Part shown: piece after piece, positions 7,681 through 15,733 of the stretch
Layout: every line of letters starts with the position of its first letter
Numbering within the stretch: the stretch's first letter is position 1
Source: JBIOJM01 sp044450785
Lineage (GTDB): Bacteria; Planctomycetota; Planctomycetia; Isosphaerales; Isosphaeraceae
Assembly: GCA_044450785.1 (NCBI GenBank)
Contig: JBIOJM010000187.1
Span: 1 to 19,263 of the forward strand
DNA: 19,263 nucleotides
Direction: 5' to 3'
Made by a program: the position numbers and the translations under genes
The notes under the pieces: generated by a model
Seen by the model: the letters and a program-made list of their open reading frames with translations, nothing else
Told to the model about the DNA's origin: nothing
Databases searched by the model: none

Positions 7681-8775
7681 ATGAGATTACCGACGAAATC
7701 GCCGTTTTCTCGCCCAGGGTTCACCCTGATCGAGCTCTTGGTGGTGATCGCCATCATCGCCGTCTTGATCGCTCTGCTCTTGCCCGCCGTGCAATCGGCG
7801 CGAGAGGCTGCTCGCCGTGCCCAATGCACCAACAACCTCAAGCAGATGGGCCTGGCGTTGCATAATTACGAGAATAGCAACTCCTGCTTTCCCCCCTCTG
7901 GCGAATCGACGAATTTCGCCCCTGTACCGGCGAAGAGCCAATTCATCGACGGCGGCTGGAGTTGCCTGGCACGCATCCTGCCCTACATGGAAGGGGGCAG
8001 CCAGTTCAACGCGATGAACTTCGCCGTCGATTACAACGAGGCCACGGGCATGAACTTGACCGCGTGCAACACGGCCGTGGCTGTTTTTCTCTGCCCCTCC
8101 GCGACGCGTCAGCCGGACGGCGCCCGCGATGACATCGACCCTTACGACCCGACTCAGGTCGTCGTGGGAGCCAAGGGCTATGGTGTCGACGATTACGGCG
8201 CGACCTGCTACGTCGACATCGACCCACTTGGCCAAACGACGTACGCAGTCAATTTCCCCGCCACCCCCTATCGGAACAAGTTCTCGCGGGCCAATGGGTT
8301 GCTCCACCAGGGCAAGACCCGCATCGCCGAGATCACCGACGGCACCAGCAACACGATCGCCATCGGCGAGGACGCCGGCCGCGATTCCCGTTACATCAGC
8401 CCGTACCAGGAGGGATATTACGACGGAGTTAATCCTCGCCCGATCGTTGGCTTGGGCCCGGCTGGCGGCATTGCGATCTGGCGCCGTTACTGGAGGTGGG
8501 CTGAGCCCGATACCTCCTACGGCGTCTCCGGGCAGCCGAACAACAAGTATCGACCCGACCACGAGCTTTTCGCGTATACCGAGAATCCCCCGTTCCTCGC
8601 CCAAGGAAACAATGCCGGCCACAACGACGAGCTGTCCTCGTTCCATCCGGGCGGTGTGAACGTCCTCCTGGGCGATGGCAGCGTCCGTTTCATCAAGGAC
8701 TCGATCAACGTCGTGACCTTGCGAGGCCTGGTGACGTGCGCCGGAGGAGAAGTGATCTCGGCCGATCAGTATTGA
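7681..8775 (+). CDS. DUF1559 prepilin-like secreted protein
   Basis: The 364-residue protein begins with a short basic leader and the type IV prepilin signature GFTLIELLVVIAIIAVL. The predicted cleavage falls after G13, with F14 first in the mature protein and E18 at +5. The LLPAVQSAREAARR and NNLKQMGLALHNYE segments that follow are typical of the DUF1559 family. Near the C terminus DGTSNTIAIGE and FHPGGVNVLLGDGSVRFI are the other family hallmarks. These proteins are expanded in planctomycetes and presumed to be exported pseudopilin-like surface proteins; the exact function is not established. The frame is open upstream to 7525, but the ATG at 7681 puts the prepilin signal at the N terminus and has GGAG at about 7666. 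A terminator follows at 8840. Confidence 0.92.
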   Translation: MRLPTKSPFSRPGFTLIELLVVIAIIAVLIALLLPAVQSAREAARRAQCTNNLKQMGLALHNYENSNSCFPPSGESTNFAPVPAKSQFIDGGWSCLARILPYMEGGSQFNAMNFAVDYNEATGMNLTACNTAVAVFLCPSATRQPDGARDDIDPYDPTQVVVGAKGYGVDDYGATCYVDIDPLGQTTYAVNFPATPYRNKFSRANGLLHQGKTRIAEITDGTSNTIAIGEDAGRDSRYISPYQEGYYDGVNPRPIVGLGPAGGIAIWRRYWRWAEPDTSYGVSGQPNNKYRPDHELFAYTENPPFLAQGNNAGHNDELSSFHPGGVNVLLGDGSVRFIKDSINVVTLRGLVTCAGGEVISADQY

Positions 8776-8839
8776 TCAGCGCGTCAACCAGGTTCGTCAC
8801 AGCGATGACGAGCCCCATCGTTCCCCGCGGCGGCCGCGA

Positions 8840-8880
8840 ACCGAGGTCATGTACCCCCATGCACGACCTCGGTCTTTTTT
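8840..8880 (+). terminator. Rho-independent terminator after the DUF1559 gene
   Basis: ACCGAGGTC at 8840-8848 pairs perfectly with GACCTCGGT at 8865-8873. The inner CATG and CATG words can extend the pairing, and the stem is followed by C and six T residues (8875-8880). It lies 65 bases past the DUF1559 stop and just before the end of the convergent asparaginase gene. Confidence 0.88.
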
Positions 8881-8905
8881 CTAACTCCGCCTCATCGCTC
8901 TGTCA

Positions 8906-9954
8906 TCACTTGTCGAAGAGCGGGTCGAAACGGATGATGCGGGCCGAATCGCCATCATGGACAGCCATTTTGCCGCCAGGGTAGATCGAGCCGCCGGCGA
9001 ACTCGCCATCCTTTCGGACGGCGTAGAACAAGACGTTGAACGAGGTCTTGCCATCGGCTCGCCGCCGCTTGGGATCGCGGATGCTGGTAGAGGCGATCCG
9101 TTTGCAGGTCTCGATGATCGCGTCCTTGGGGTGCAGCCCGCGCCTCATCCCTTCGACCACCAGATAGCTCGAGAGGTTCAAGAGGTTGGCCTCGCCCACG
9201 CCCGTTGAGCCAGCCGACCCGACCTCGTTGTCCAGATAAGCCCCGCCCCCAGGATGGGCGAATCGCCGACGCGCCCGGGAATCTTCCAGGACAGGCCCGA
9301 GGTCGTCGTCGTGCAACCCAGGTCGCCGTGCGTGTCGAGCACCGAGCAGTGGATCGTGCCCGTGACCCGATTAGCCACTGTCTCGCGGACGAAGGCGGCC
9401 ACCTTGTCATCGGGGGGCGGGAGCCAGTCGTCCTTGGGGTCGTGAGTCTCTTTCCAATGAAGCCAGATCCGCCGGCTTTCGTCAGTCAGAAGATCGACCT
9501 CGGGAAAACCGTGCGCCCTTGCAAACCGAAGCGCTCCCTCGCCGACCAGGAGGCAATGCCGGGTGCGCTGCATGACCAGCCGGGCGACGGCGGCGGGGTG
9601 CATGATATTGCGGATCGATGCCACCGAGCCTCCGCCGTGCGTCGGCCCGTGCATGACCGCCGCGTCCAGCTCGACGATCCCGTCTTCATTGGGCAGACCT
9701 CCCAGGCCCACCGAATGGTCTTTGGGGTCGGCCTCGACGATCGCCACCCCCTCGATCGCCGCGTCGAGAGGGTCATGACCTTTCTTGACCAGCTCCATCG
9801 CCTTTTCAACCGCCGCCAGGCCGTTGCCGCTGGCAACAATGATCGGCTTCCTCGATCCGGCCGGCTTGGCTGGCGCCGCGCCGATCGCCAGAGTGCTCAG
9901 ACTCGCCACGGCCGTCGTACCCATGAAACGACGGCGGTTCACTGCGCGTTCCAT
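8906..9954 (-). pseudogene. Tat-exported glycosylasparaginase-type hydrolase, split by a frameshift
   Basis: The intact product would be about 349 residues, close to the family's usual length. The first frame (9954 to 9178) starts with NRRRFMGTTAV and a hydrophobic stretch, a twin-arginine signal. It then carries SVGLGGLPNEDGIVELDAAV and TGTIHCSVLD, with T200 the likely N-terminal nucleophile exposed by autoprocessing. It ends the homologous part at SPILGAGL. The next frame, open down to 8906, continues with YLDNEVGSAGSTGVGEANL and later GGSIYPGG. One base appears to be missing near 9237-9241, in GGGGCGGGGCTTATC on the coding strand. The family cleaves the GlcNAc-asparagine bond of glycopeptides or acts as an isoaspartyl peptidase. 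No slippery heptamer is seen, so programmed frameshifting is unlikely; mutation or sequencing error remains. AGGGGT precedes the start. Confidence 0.85.
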
Positions 9955-10060
9955 AAACGTGTGACCCCTCGCTTTGTTTTAGAAAGGACCATGATTCCGG
10001 CCCCCCAAATCGTATCGCGTTGGTCCACACTTTCTCTACTGTTCCCCGCACGAGTTTCCA

Positions 10061-10310
10061 TGCTCGCTGCTTATCACAACAAGTTCTTGGCGGCCAAGGG
10101 GCTGCTGAAGGATGGCAAGACCGCGATCAGCGAGATCATCGACGGCACGAGCAACACGATCGCGGTCATCGAGTGCGCCGGCCGCGACGAGCGGTTCGTC
10201 AGCCAGTACTTCGAGGGCCAGTATCCGCTCCCCGTCCGCGGGGCGGGACCTGCGGGGGTCCCGCCAGCGCGGCACCGGTACTGGAGGTCGGCCGACCCGG
10301 GTTCCGCTCG
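10061..10310 (+). pseudogene. Internal fragment of a second DUF1559 gene
   Basis: The frame encodes YHNKFLAAKGLLKDGKTAI, then EIIDGTSNTIAVIECAGRD, then GAGPAG and RYWRSADPGS. This parallels the intact DUF1559 protein around 8260-8530 (YRNKFSRANGLL, EITDGTSNTIAIGEDAGRD, GLGPAGG, RRYWRWAEPD). The prepilin N terminus and the C-terminal GDGSVRFI part are both absent, and the fragment runs straight into lipoprotein-like sequence. It is a divergent paralog remnant and not a recent duplicate, since substitutions are frequent. Confidence 0.85.
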
Positions 10311-10311
10311 A

Positions 10312-10415
10312 GTTTACGAGGTCAAGGCAAGGTGCTGCTGCCCGATGGCAAGCCATTGAGCGGCGGATTGGTCACCTTCGTGCCCAAGGGGGACCTATTT
10401 CCTCCGGGAGCGCGA
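10312..10415 (+). pseudogene. Fragment of a lipoprotein gene fused to the DUF1559 remnant
   Basis: The sequence encodes VYEVK in the frame of the DUF1559 fragment and then, one base out of frame, GKVLLPDGKPLSGGLVTFVP. Together these match the start of the mature lipoprotein at 7049-7510 (YPVKGKVLLADGKPL). Restoring one G in AAGGCAAGG would rejoin the frames. The signal peptide and most of the C-terminal half are missing. The piece stops where the oppositely oriented secreted-protein gene ends, marking a second breakpoint. Confidence 0.75.
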
Positions 10416-10958
10416 CTCGTCGACCTTGGCCAGCTTCGATGGGGAGCTCAGGTAGCAAGTGAAGATGGGTACAGCCGTGGTGGTCGAGGAGCCTACCTTA
10501 TCCGACTGAGCGGCGAGACGGAAGCCGCGGTAAATCGTCTTGACGGGCTGTCCCGGCTCGCGCACCGTGATGGCGACGGTGCAGGTGCGGTCGGCGCCGC
10601 GCAACTCGACGTCACGGAGCTGCAGTTTGGCTCTCCCCTCCGACGAGACATGTTGACGGCCTTCCGCGCCGCGCTCGTTGAATGCATTGAACTTGCAGCT
10701 TGCATTGCCGGGCTTGACCTCGATGTCACACCCGTCGCGGCTCAAGCCGGCGATCACAAGGTTGAGCTGAACGGCCGGGATCCGCGAATCAGGCGGCTTG
10801 GGATTGGTGGTTTGAGATCGGGGCTCGGGCTCCTTGGCGTTCTGGGCTTGACCTTGATCTTGAGTCGAGCTCGAGACCAGGGCCGGCACCGCTCGTCCCA
10901 CGGCGATCAAAGTTCCCGCGATCAAGGCGAGAGCGGCCATCCATGACCTGGCTCGCAT
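10395..10958 (-). CDS. Secreted protein of unknown function
   Basis: I do not recognise the family of this 187-residue protein. It begins MRARSWMAALALIAGTLIAV, a good Sec signal peptide. A low-complexity linker rich in Q, P, S and T follows (about residues 30-60). The folded part runs from about 60 to 160, with IPAVQLNLVIAGLSRDGCD, then KPGNASCKF and CTVAITVREPG. Three cysteines lie in that core and a fourth in FTCYLSS, so disulfides outside the cytoplasm are possible. The last residues are charged. AGGAAGGAG lies a few bases upstream of the ATG on the minus strand, supporting this start. Its neighbours give no clue: nuoM is upstream on the same strand, but 248 bases away. Confidence 0.75.
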   Translation of the reverse strand: MRARSWMAALALIAGTLIAVGRAVPALVSSSTQDQGQAQNAKEPEPRSQTTNPKPPDSRIPAVQLNLVIAGLSRDGCDIEVKPGNASCKFNAFNERGAEGRQHVSSEGRAKLQLRDVELRGADRTCTVAITVREPGQPVKTIYRGFRLAAQSDKVGSSTTTAVPIFTCYLSSPSKLAKVDESRSRRK

Positions 10959-11206
10959 AGCGGTTCAACTCCTTCCTGAGTAGACACGTCCTGACCTATC
11001 CTCAGGCCTACCTCCGGTTTACGGGTTGTCTGCCGGCCTGGCGAGTCGAAATCGGCTGCTCGTGCGGCGCCCGGTGAGCCGTGAGCGGCTGGGGGGCCCG
11101 GATCGATGGGTCGCGCATTGCCTTCAGCCTGAAACGACGCGGCTACCGCCGGGAGAACGATCCGAGGTGGACCGCAAGGTACACCGGCTCGGGAATTGAT
11201 GCAAGG

Positions 11207-12994
11207 TCAGCCGGGCAGTCTTGCCCGAACCCCTTCGGCCACGGTGCCCGCGCGGGTGTCAACTCGTTGTGCCGGCGGTGGTAGACTGACCCGTTGAACT
11301 TGACCGGGCTGGGCATTGACGTCGTGAGCAGTGGCCACACCTTGAACCATCTGGTCGACCGAGGGGGCCACCCAGCTCAGTACAAGCGGTTGGGGGAAGA
11401 CTCCCATGGCAATGGTCAGGACCACTAGGGGGTAGGAGATGGCGACCTCGCGGAAGTTCATGTCGGGAAGGCCGTTCCAGGCCTCGCTGCGACCCAAGAA
11501 GACGCGCTGGATCGTCCAGAGGATATATCCGGCTGTCAGGATCACGGCCGCCGCGGCCAGGATTCCGAGGATGAGGCTGTAATTGAACGCCGCGAGGACC
11601 ACGAACACCTCGGCGACGAACCCGCAGAGGCCCGGCAGACCCATCGAGCCGAAGAAGATCACATAGGAAACAGCCCCGTAGAGCGGCATGATGCTGGAGA
11701 GGCCGCCCAGCTTGTTCAAATCGCGAGTGTGCGTTCGGTCGTAGATGACGCCGACCAGGAAGAACATGCCGGCCGACGTGATCCCGTGGGCGAGCATCAT
11801 GAACATCGCGCCGTTGACCCCATAGGCGTAGATGCGCGGATCGAGCTTGGTTGAGCCGTCCGCGGCAATGAGACTCATCGCGGCCATTCCCAGGGTCACG
11901 TAGCCCATGTGGCTGACCGAGCTATAGGCGACCAGCTTCTTGAAGTCGGTCTGGGCCATCGCCACCAGGGCGCCGTAGAGGATGCTGAAGACTCCGAGCA
12001 CGGCGACGAACCACGCCCAGTCGAAGGCGCCGGCCGGGGCCAGCGGCCAGGCCAACCGGATCAGGCCGTAGCCGCCGATCTTGAGCAGGATCCCGGCCAG
12101 GATCATGCTGATCGGCGTCGGTGCCTCGACATGTGCATCGGGCAGCCATGTGTGAAACGGAAACGAGGGAAGCTTGATGATGAACCCGATGAAGAACAGG
12201 ATGAAGACCCACCACTGGACCGACCGAGGATAGTAGCTGCTCGTGGAAGCGATCCGCGTGAGCTCCACCAGGTCGAAGGAATGGCCCGTGAAGCGGCCCG
12301 TGAAGCCAGGCACCGACGAGCTGCTCTGCCAGAAGTAGAGGATCAGGATCGCCACCAGAATGAAGACCGAGCCGAAGAGCGTGTACAGCAGGAACTTGAT
12401 CGCGGCATACTCACGCCTCGGCCCGCCCCAGATGCCGATCAGGAAGTACATCGGCAGCAGCATCACCTCGAAGAAGACGTAGAACAAGAACAGGTCGAGC
12501 GAGATGAACACGCCGATCATGCTGGCGCATAACAGCAGGTACAGCGCGAAGTAGCCCTTGACCTGCTTGTCGATCGTCCACGAAGCCAGGCACGCCAGCA
12601 CACCGACCAGGCCCGTCAGTACCACCAGGCTGAGGCTGATGCCGTCCACGCCAAGGTAGTACTGGATGTTGAAGTACGGGATCCACGCGCGGCGGACGAC
12701 CAGGTCGTTTTCGCCCCGCCCCGACTCGTCGCTCGTGGTCGCCTCCTTGCCGTCCGGGGCGAACAGCCGGTTGTGCGCGGCCCGCTCCCGCAGCGGCGCG
12801 CGGGCGCCTGTCTGGGGATCGCCGCTCAAATAGACGCCCAGGACCACCAGCGAGATGAGGAAGGTCACCGAGGTGACGGCCAGCGATACCCACTTGACGG
12901 CGAGTTCGGATCGCCCGGGCAGGGCCAGGACGATCGCCGCACCGATCAAGGGAACCAACCAGAGGGAGGTCAGCAGAAGATTGTCGCTCATCAT
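11207..12994 (-). CDS. nuoM: NADH-quinone oxidoreductase subunit M (NuoM)
   Basis: This is a membrane-arm, Mrp-antiporter-like proton-pumping subunit of respiratory complex I, 595 residues with about 14 hydrophobic segments. FFEVMLLPMYFLIGIWGG carries the glutamate equivalent to E. coli E144. FFIGFIIKLPSFPFHTWLPD carries the lysine equivalent to K234 and the conserved HTWLPDAHVEAPT loop. LAGILLKIGGYG holds another conserved lysine, followed by DFKKLVAYSSVSHMGYV and GLPGLCGFVAE. The protein is longer than the usual 500-510 residues, partly through a hydrophilic loop near residues 60-95 and a Pro/Arg-rich tail. Two ATG codons are adjacent (12994 and 12991); no clear Shine-Dalgarno separates them. 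It starts 51 bases after nuoL ends, so the two are very likely co-transcribed. No nuoN follows. Confidence 0.96.
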   Translation of the reverse strand: MMSDNLLLTSLWLVPLIGAAIVLALPGRSELAVKWVSLAVTSVTFLISLVVLGVYLSGDPQTGARAPLRERAAHNRLFAPDGKEATTSDESGRGENDLVVRRAWIPYFNIQYYLGVDGISLSLVVLTGLVGVLACLASWTIDKQVKGYFALYLLLCASMIGVFISLDLFLFYVFFEVMLLPMYFLIGIWGGPRREYAAIKFLLYTLFGSVFILVAILILYFWQSSSSVPGFTGRFTGHSFDLVELTRIASTSSYYPRSVQWWVFILFFIGFIIKLPSFPFHTWLPDAHVEAPTPISMILAGILLKIGGYGLIRLAWPLAPAGAFDWAWFVAVLGVFSILYGALVAMAQTDFKKLVAYSSVSHMGYVTLGMAAMSLIAADGSTKLDPRIYAYGVNGAMFMMLAHGITSAGMFFLVGVIYDRTHTRDLNKLGGLSSIMPLYGAVSYVIFFGSMGLPGLCGFVAEVFVVLAAFNYSLILGILAAAAVILTAGYILWTIQRVFLGRSEAWNGLPDMNFREVAISYPLVVLTIAMGVFPQPLVLSWVAPSVDQMVQGVATAHDVNAQPGQVQRVSLPPPAQRVDTRAGTVAEGVRARLPG

Positions 12995-13045
12995 GGGGCG
13001 GTCACCAGTTCGGGGCGAGTTGGGGATAAGCTGATTCCAGCCGGC

Positions 13046-15400
13046 TCAGCCGCGGATCCAGACAATTGCTCCAGCAAGAAGACCGACAAGCGCAACCGCC
13101 AGAAACATCAGGTAATTGCGCAGCCGGCCAGTCTGGATCGAGCGGCTCCAATCGCCGGCAACATAAACGGTCTTGGCTGTCAGGTTGACCAGGCGGTCGA
13201 CGGCGATCATGTCGAAGACCCCCTCCAGCCGGGAGAGGAGTGCCGTGGCGGCCGCCGAGCCGTCAACCAGGCCGTCGATCAAGACCTGGTCGATTTGGCG
13301 GCATAACCGAGCCAACGCCAGGCAGGGCCATACGAATACGGCCCAGTAAAGCTCGTCGAAGTACCACTTATGGACCAGAAAACGATAGACTCCGCCAAAG
13401 CGGGCGGCGGTCCGGGCCGCGCTCAAGCGGGCCGGCACAAAGTAAGGGAATCCGTTGGGAGCATAATAGAGCAGCCCCAGGCCGACGCCCGCCAGCATGA
13501 TCAAGAACGAGGCCCCCAGCGCGGAGTAGTGATGCATGGACGTGATATCGGTGGCCCTGTAGGGTTCGCCGTATTCGAGCATATGTTCCACGGCCGGCGT
13601 CCCGAAGGGGAGGGGGATGACGTACCAGAGCGTCCAGCCGCTGAAGATGCTGAAAAACGCCAGGAGGAGGAGTGGCCAGGTCATGATCGGCTCGCTCTCA
13701 TGAGCGTGCGCGGCCGGGTTGCGATCGTGGCCGTGACCATGGCCATGGTCCAGGGCATGCTCGTCGTCGTGCGAGTGGGAGTGGACCGCCTCGACCGCCG
13801 ACGGGAAGCCGCGCGGCTCCCCGGCAAAGGTCAAGAACCACATCCGGAACATGTAGAAAGCCGTCAGCACCGCGCCCACGGCCGGCAGGAGGAAGAGCAA
13901 GATGTGCTGGGGGTCCTGCATGACCCGGGCCAGCGCGGCGGCCAGGATCGCGTCCTTGGAGTAGAACCCGCTGAAAAAAGGCACGCCCGAGATCGCCAGC
14001 GTCCCGACGAGCATCGTCCAGGCCGTGATCGGCATCTTCTTGAGCAGGCCCCCCAGGGCCGGCATCTCATAGGTGTGCACGCTGTGGTAGACGCTGCCGG
14101 CGCCGAGGAACAAGAGTGCCTTGAAGAAGGCGTGCGTCAGCAGGTGGAACAGTCCGGCGGCCCAGCCCCCGACACCCAGTCCCAGAATCATGAAGCCAAG
14201 CTGGCTGACCGTCGAATAGGCCAGGACTTTCTTGTAGTCGGTCTGGACCATCGCGATCGTCGCGGCGATGAACAAGGTGATCCCGCCGGTGTAGGCGATG
14301 TAAAGGAGGACATCGTCCGTGAACAGCGGGAAAAATCGCCCTACGAGATACACCCCCGCCGCCACCATCGTCGCCGCGTGGATCAAGGCCGACACCGGGG
14401 TCGGGCCGGCCATCGCGTCCGGCAACCAGACATGCAGCGGAAACTGGGCGCTCTTGCCCACGCAGCCGGCGAAAACACCCAGGCCGGCCAGCGTCAGCAT
14501 CCAGTATGGAATCCGGCGCGGTTGACCGGTGACATCGTTCTTCTCGACTTGATGGGTCGCCGGATTGACGAGCTCGACGACCTCCTCTCCGTTTGAATGG
14601 ATGACGCTATGCAGATTCCCGGTTTCGCCGCGCAGCCCTTGGTTGATCTCCTGGAAGTTGAACGTTCCCAGGCTGCTCCAGAGCAGGCCCAGGCCGACGA
14701 GCATCCCCACGTCGCCGATCCGGTTGACGATGAATGCCTTGTTGGCCGCGTCGCAATTGACTTTTTCCTCGTACCAGAAGCCGATCAGCAGGTATGAGCA
14801 GAGGCCGACCAATTCCCAGAAGATGAAGATCATGAAGACATTCGACGAGACGACCAGGCCCAGCATCGAAAAGCAGAACAGGGAGAGATAGGCGAAGAAC
14901 AGCGGATAACGCGGGTCGTCGTGCATGTAGCCCATCGAGTAGATGTGGATCAAGGTCGCGATGAACGTGACCATGAGGAACATCAGGACGCTCAGATTGT
15001 CGATCGCGACTCCCAGGGGAACCGCCAGGCCCGGCTTGCTCGTGGTCCTTCCGTTCGCATCCGCGGCGGCGGCAGCCTGGCCGCCCAGGATCACCCAGTC
15101 GACATGGGCGGGCCAGACCAGCGGCTTGTGAGCGGCCGAACCTTCGGAGCCGTGCGCGGCGGCCGGTCCTTCAGCCGCCGGGGCGGCCTGCGACTCGGCG
15201 TGGTGAGGCCGGGAGAACCCGCTCGTCTCATACGCGTAGTCCAGGAAACCGATCAGGCTGAGCAGGCAGGAGAGGCCGATGGCGCCGGTGGCCAGGTAAG
15301 CGTTCGCGCGCTTCAACTGCCGGATGAAGATCACCTCGACCGCGAAAGCAGCCAGAGGGATCAGCACGGCTGCCACGTAAAGATCTACCTGCCAGCTCAT
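13046..15400 (-). CDS. nuoL: NADH-quinone oxidoreductase subunit L (NuoL)
   Basis: This is the distal proton-pumping subunit of complex I, with the long lateral helix at its C terminus; 784 residues from the ATG at 15400. WELVGLCSYLLIGFWYEE, VNRIGDVGMLVGLGLLW, FPLHVWLPDAMAGPTPVSAL, DYKKVLAYSTVSQLGFMILG and GVPFFSGFYSKDAIL are all family hallmarks. The frame is open to a TTG at 15412, but GGAG lies six bases before the ATG at 15400, which I prefer. The protein is well above the usual 610-660 residues. The extra length lies in an Ala/His-rich loop near residues 65-95 and a histidine-rich stretch at about 539-570. It is the first gene of a two-gene nuoL-nuoM unit and has no nuoK upstream. Confidence 0.96.
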   Translation of the reverse strand: MSWQVDLYVAAVLIPLAAFAVEVIFIRQLKRANAYLATGAIGLSCLLSLIGFLDYAYETSGFSRPHHAESQAAPAAEGPAAAHGSEGSAAHKPLVWPAHVDWVILGGQAAAAADANGRTTSKPGLAVPLGVAIDNLSVLMFLMVTFIATLIHIYSMGYMHDDPRYPLFFAYLSLFCFSMLGLVVSSNVFMIFIFWELVGLCSYLLIGFWYEEKVNCDAANKAFIVNRIGDVGMLVGLGLLWSSLGTFNFQEINQGLRGETGNLHSVIHSNGEEVVELVNPATHQVEKNDVTGQPRRIPYWMLTLAGLGVFAGCVGKSAQFPLHVWLPDAMAGPTPVSALIHAATMVAAGVYLVGRFFPLFTDDVLLYIAYTGGITLFIAATIAMVQTDYKKVLAYSTVSQLGFMILGLGVGGWAAGLFHLLTHAFFKALLFLGAGSVYHSVHTYEMPALGGLLKKMPITAWTMLVGTLAISGVPFFSGFYSKDAILAAALARVMQDPQHILLFLLPAVGAVLTAFYMFRMWFLTFAGEPRGFPSAVEAVHSHSHDDEHALDHGHGHGHDRNPAAHAHESEPIMTWPLLLLAFFSIFSGWTLWYVIPLPFGTPAVEHMLEYGEPYRATDITSMHHYSALGASFLIMLAGVGLGLLYYAPNGFPYFVPARLSAARTAARFGGVYRFLVHKWYFDELYWAVFVWPCLALARLCRQIDQVLIDGLVDGSAAATALLSRLEGVFDMIAVDRLVNLTAKTVYVAGDWSRSIQTGRLRNYLMFLAVALVGLLAGAIVWIRG

Positions 15401-15464
15401 CAAAATCTCCAATTCCCCCGGTCGTTGGGCTCACCGTCTCGGGCGCAGAGGGGGTGGATCGTGA

Positions 15465-15493
15465 AATATGTCACAGCCTAGTCAGCTTTGCAA
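15465..15493 (-). promoter_or_regulatory. Candidate promoter for nuoL-nuoM
   Basis: Read on the minus strand, TTGCAA (15493-15488) and CATATT (15470-15465) are 17 bases apart, each matching the sigma-70 consensus at four of six positions. The site is about 65 bases upstream of the nuoL ATG with no other gene between. It supports, but does not prove, transcription of nuoLM from its own promoter. Confidence 0.35.
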
Positions 15494-15586
15494 GACCCTC
15501 GTGGTCCCTCGCGTCGCCCTCCATGGGCAGCCCGCCGGCAGAGGCATCCAGACAGAAGCCCGGCAAAAAAAGCATCTGGTTTTGAA

Positions 15587-15611
15587 TCATGATTTCACAA
15601 AGTTTTCATGA
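15587..15611. promoter_or_regulatory. Pair of TCATGA palindromes, possible operator
   Basis: Identical six-base palindromes at 15587-15592 and 15606-15611 are 19 bases apart start to start, near two helical turns, in the AT-rich middle of the nuoL/ferredoxin divergent region. A dimeric regulator could bind them. A six-base word is short enough to recur by chance. Confidence 0.25.
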
Positions 15612-15733
15612 CACCCGAATCGAGGAAAACCCGTACCCTCCTCCGTCGTGAGCAGGTACACTAGCCTGATGTCCATCCATTCCGGCCGGGGCCTGATCCA
15701 GGCTTCCGCGCGGTACCGAGGAGTCGACAGCAC

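Larger units (their letters stand above)
15401..15733. other. Divergent regulatory region between nuoL and the ferredoxin gene
   Basis: No gene is seen in these 333 bases. The nuoL side has a plausible promoter at 15465-15493. An AT-rich patch at about 15568-15612 contains a short A-run and two TCATGA words. GGTACACT at about 15655-15662, ahead of the ferredoxin, may hold a -10 element (TACACT), but no good -35 is apparent. A shared regulator for both genes is possible but unproven. Confidence 0.45.

Noticed and set aside
9230..9250. Programmed -1 frameshifting in the asparaginase gene
   Set aside because: The GGGGCGGGGCTTATC stretch has no X-XXY-YYZ slippery heptamer in the right phase, and the family is not known to need frameshifting.
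9205..10359. 384-codon plus-strand frame covering the asparaginase region
   Set aside because: Most of it is antisense to the asparaginase gene. Only the last part, about 10061-10310, is meaningful, as a DUF1559 fragment.
11275..11292. GGTAGACTGACCC, similar to the sequence ahead of dnaE (GGTAGACTGAGCC at 1818), as a second promoter
   Set aside because: It lies inside the 3' part of nuoM with no plus-strand gene downstream, so the match is probably chance.
13370..14596. 408-codon plus-strand frame rich in Arg, Gly, Glu and His
   Set aside because: It lies entirely antisense to nuoL, and its composition is what the complement of a hydrophobic membrane-protein gene gives.
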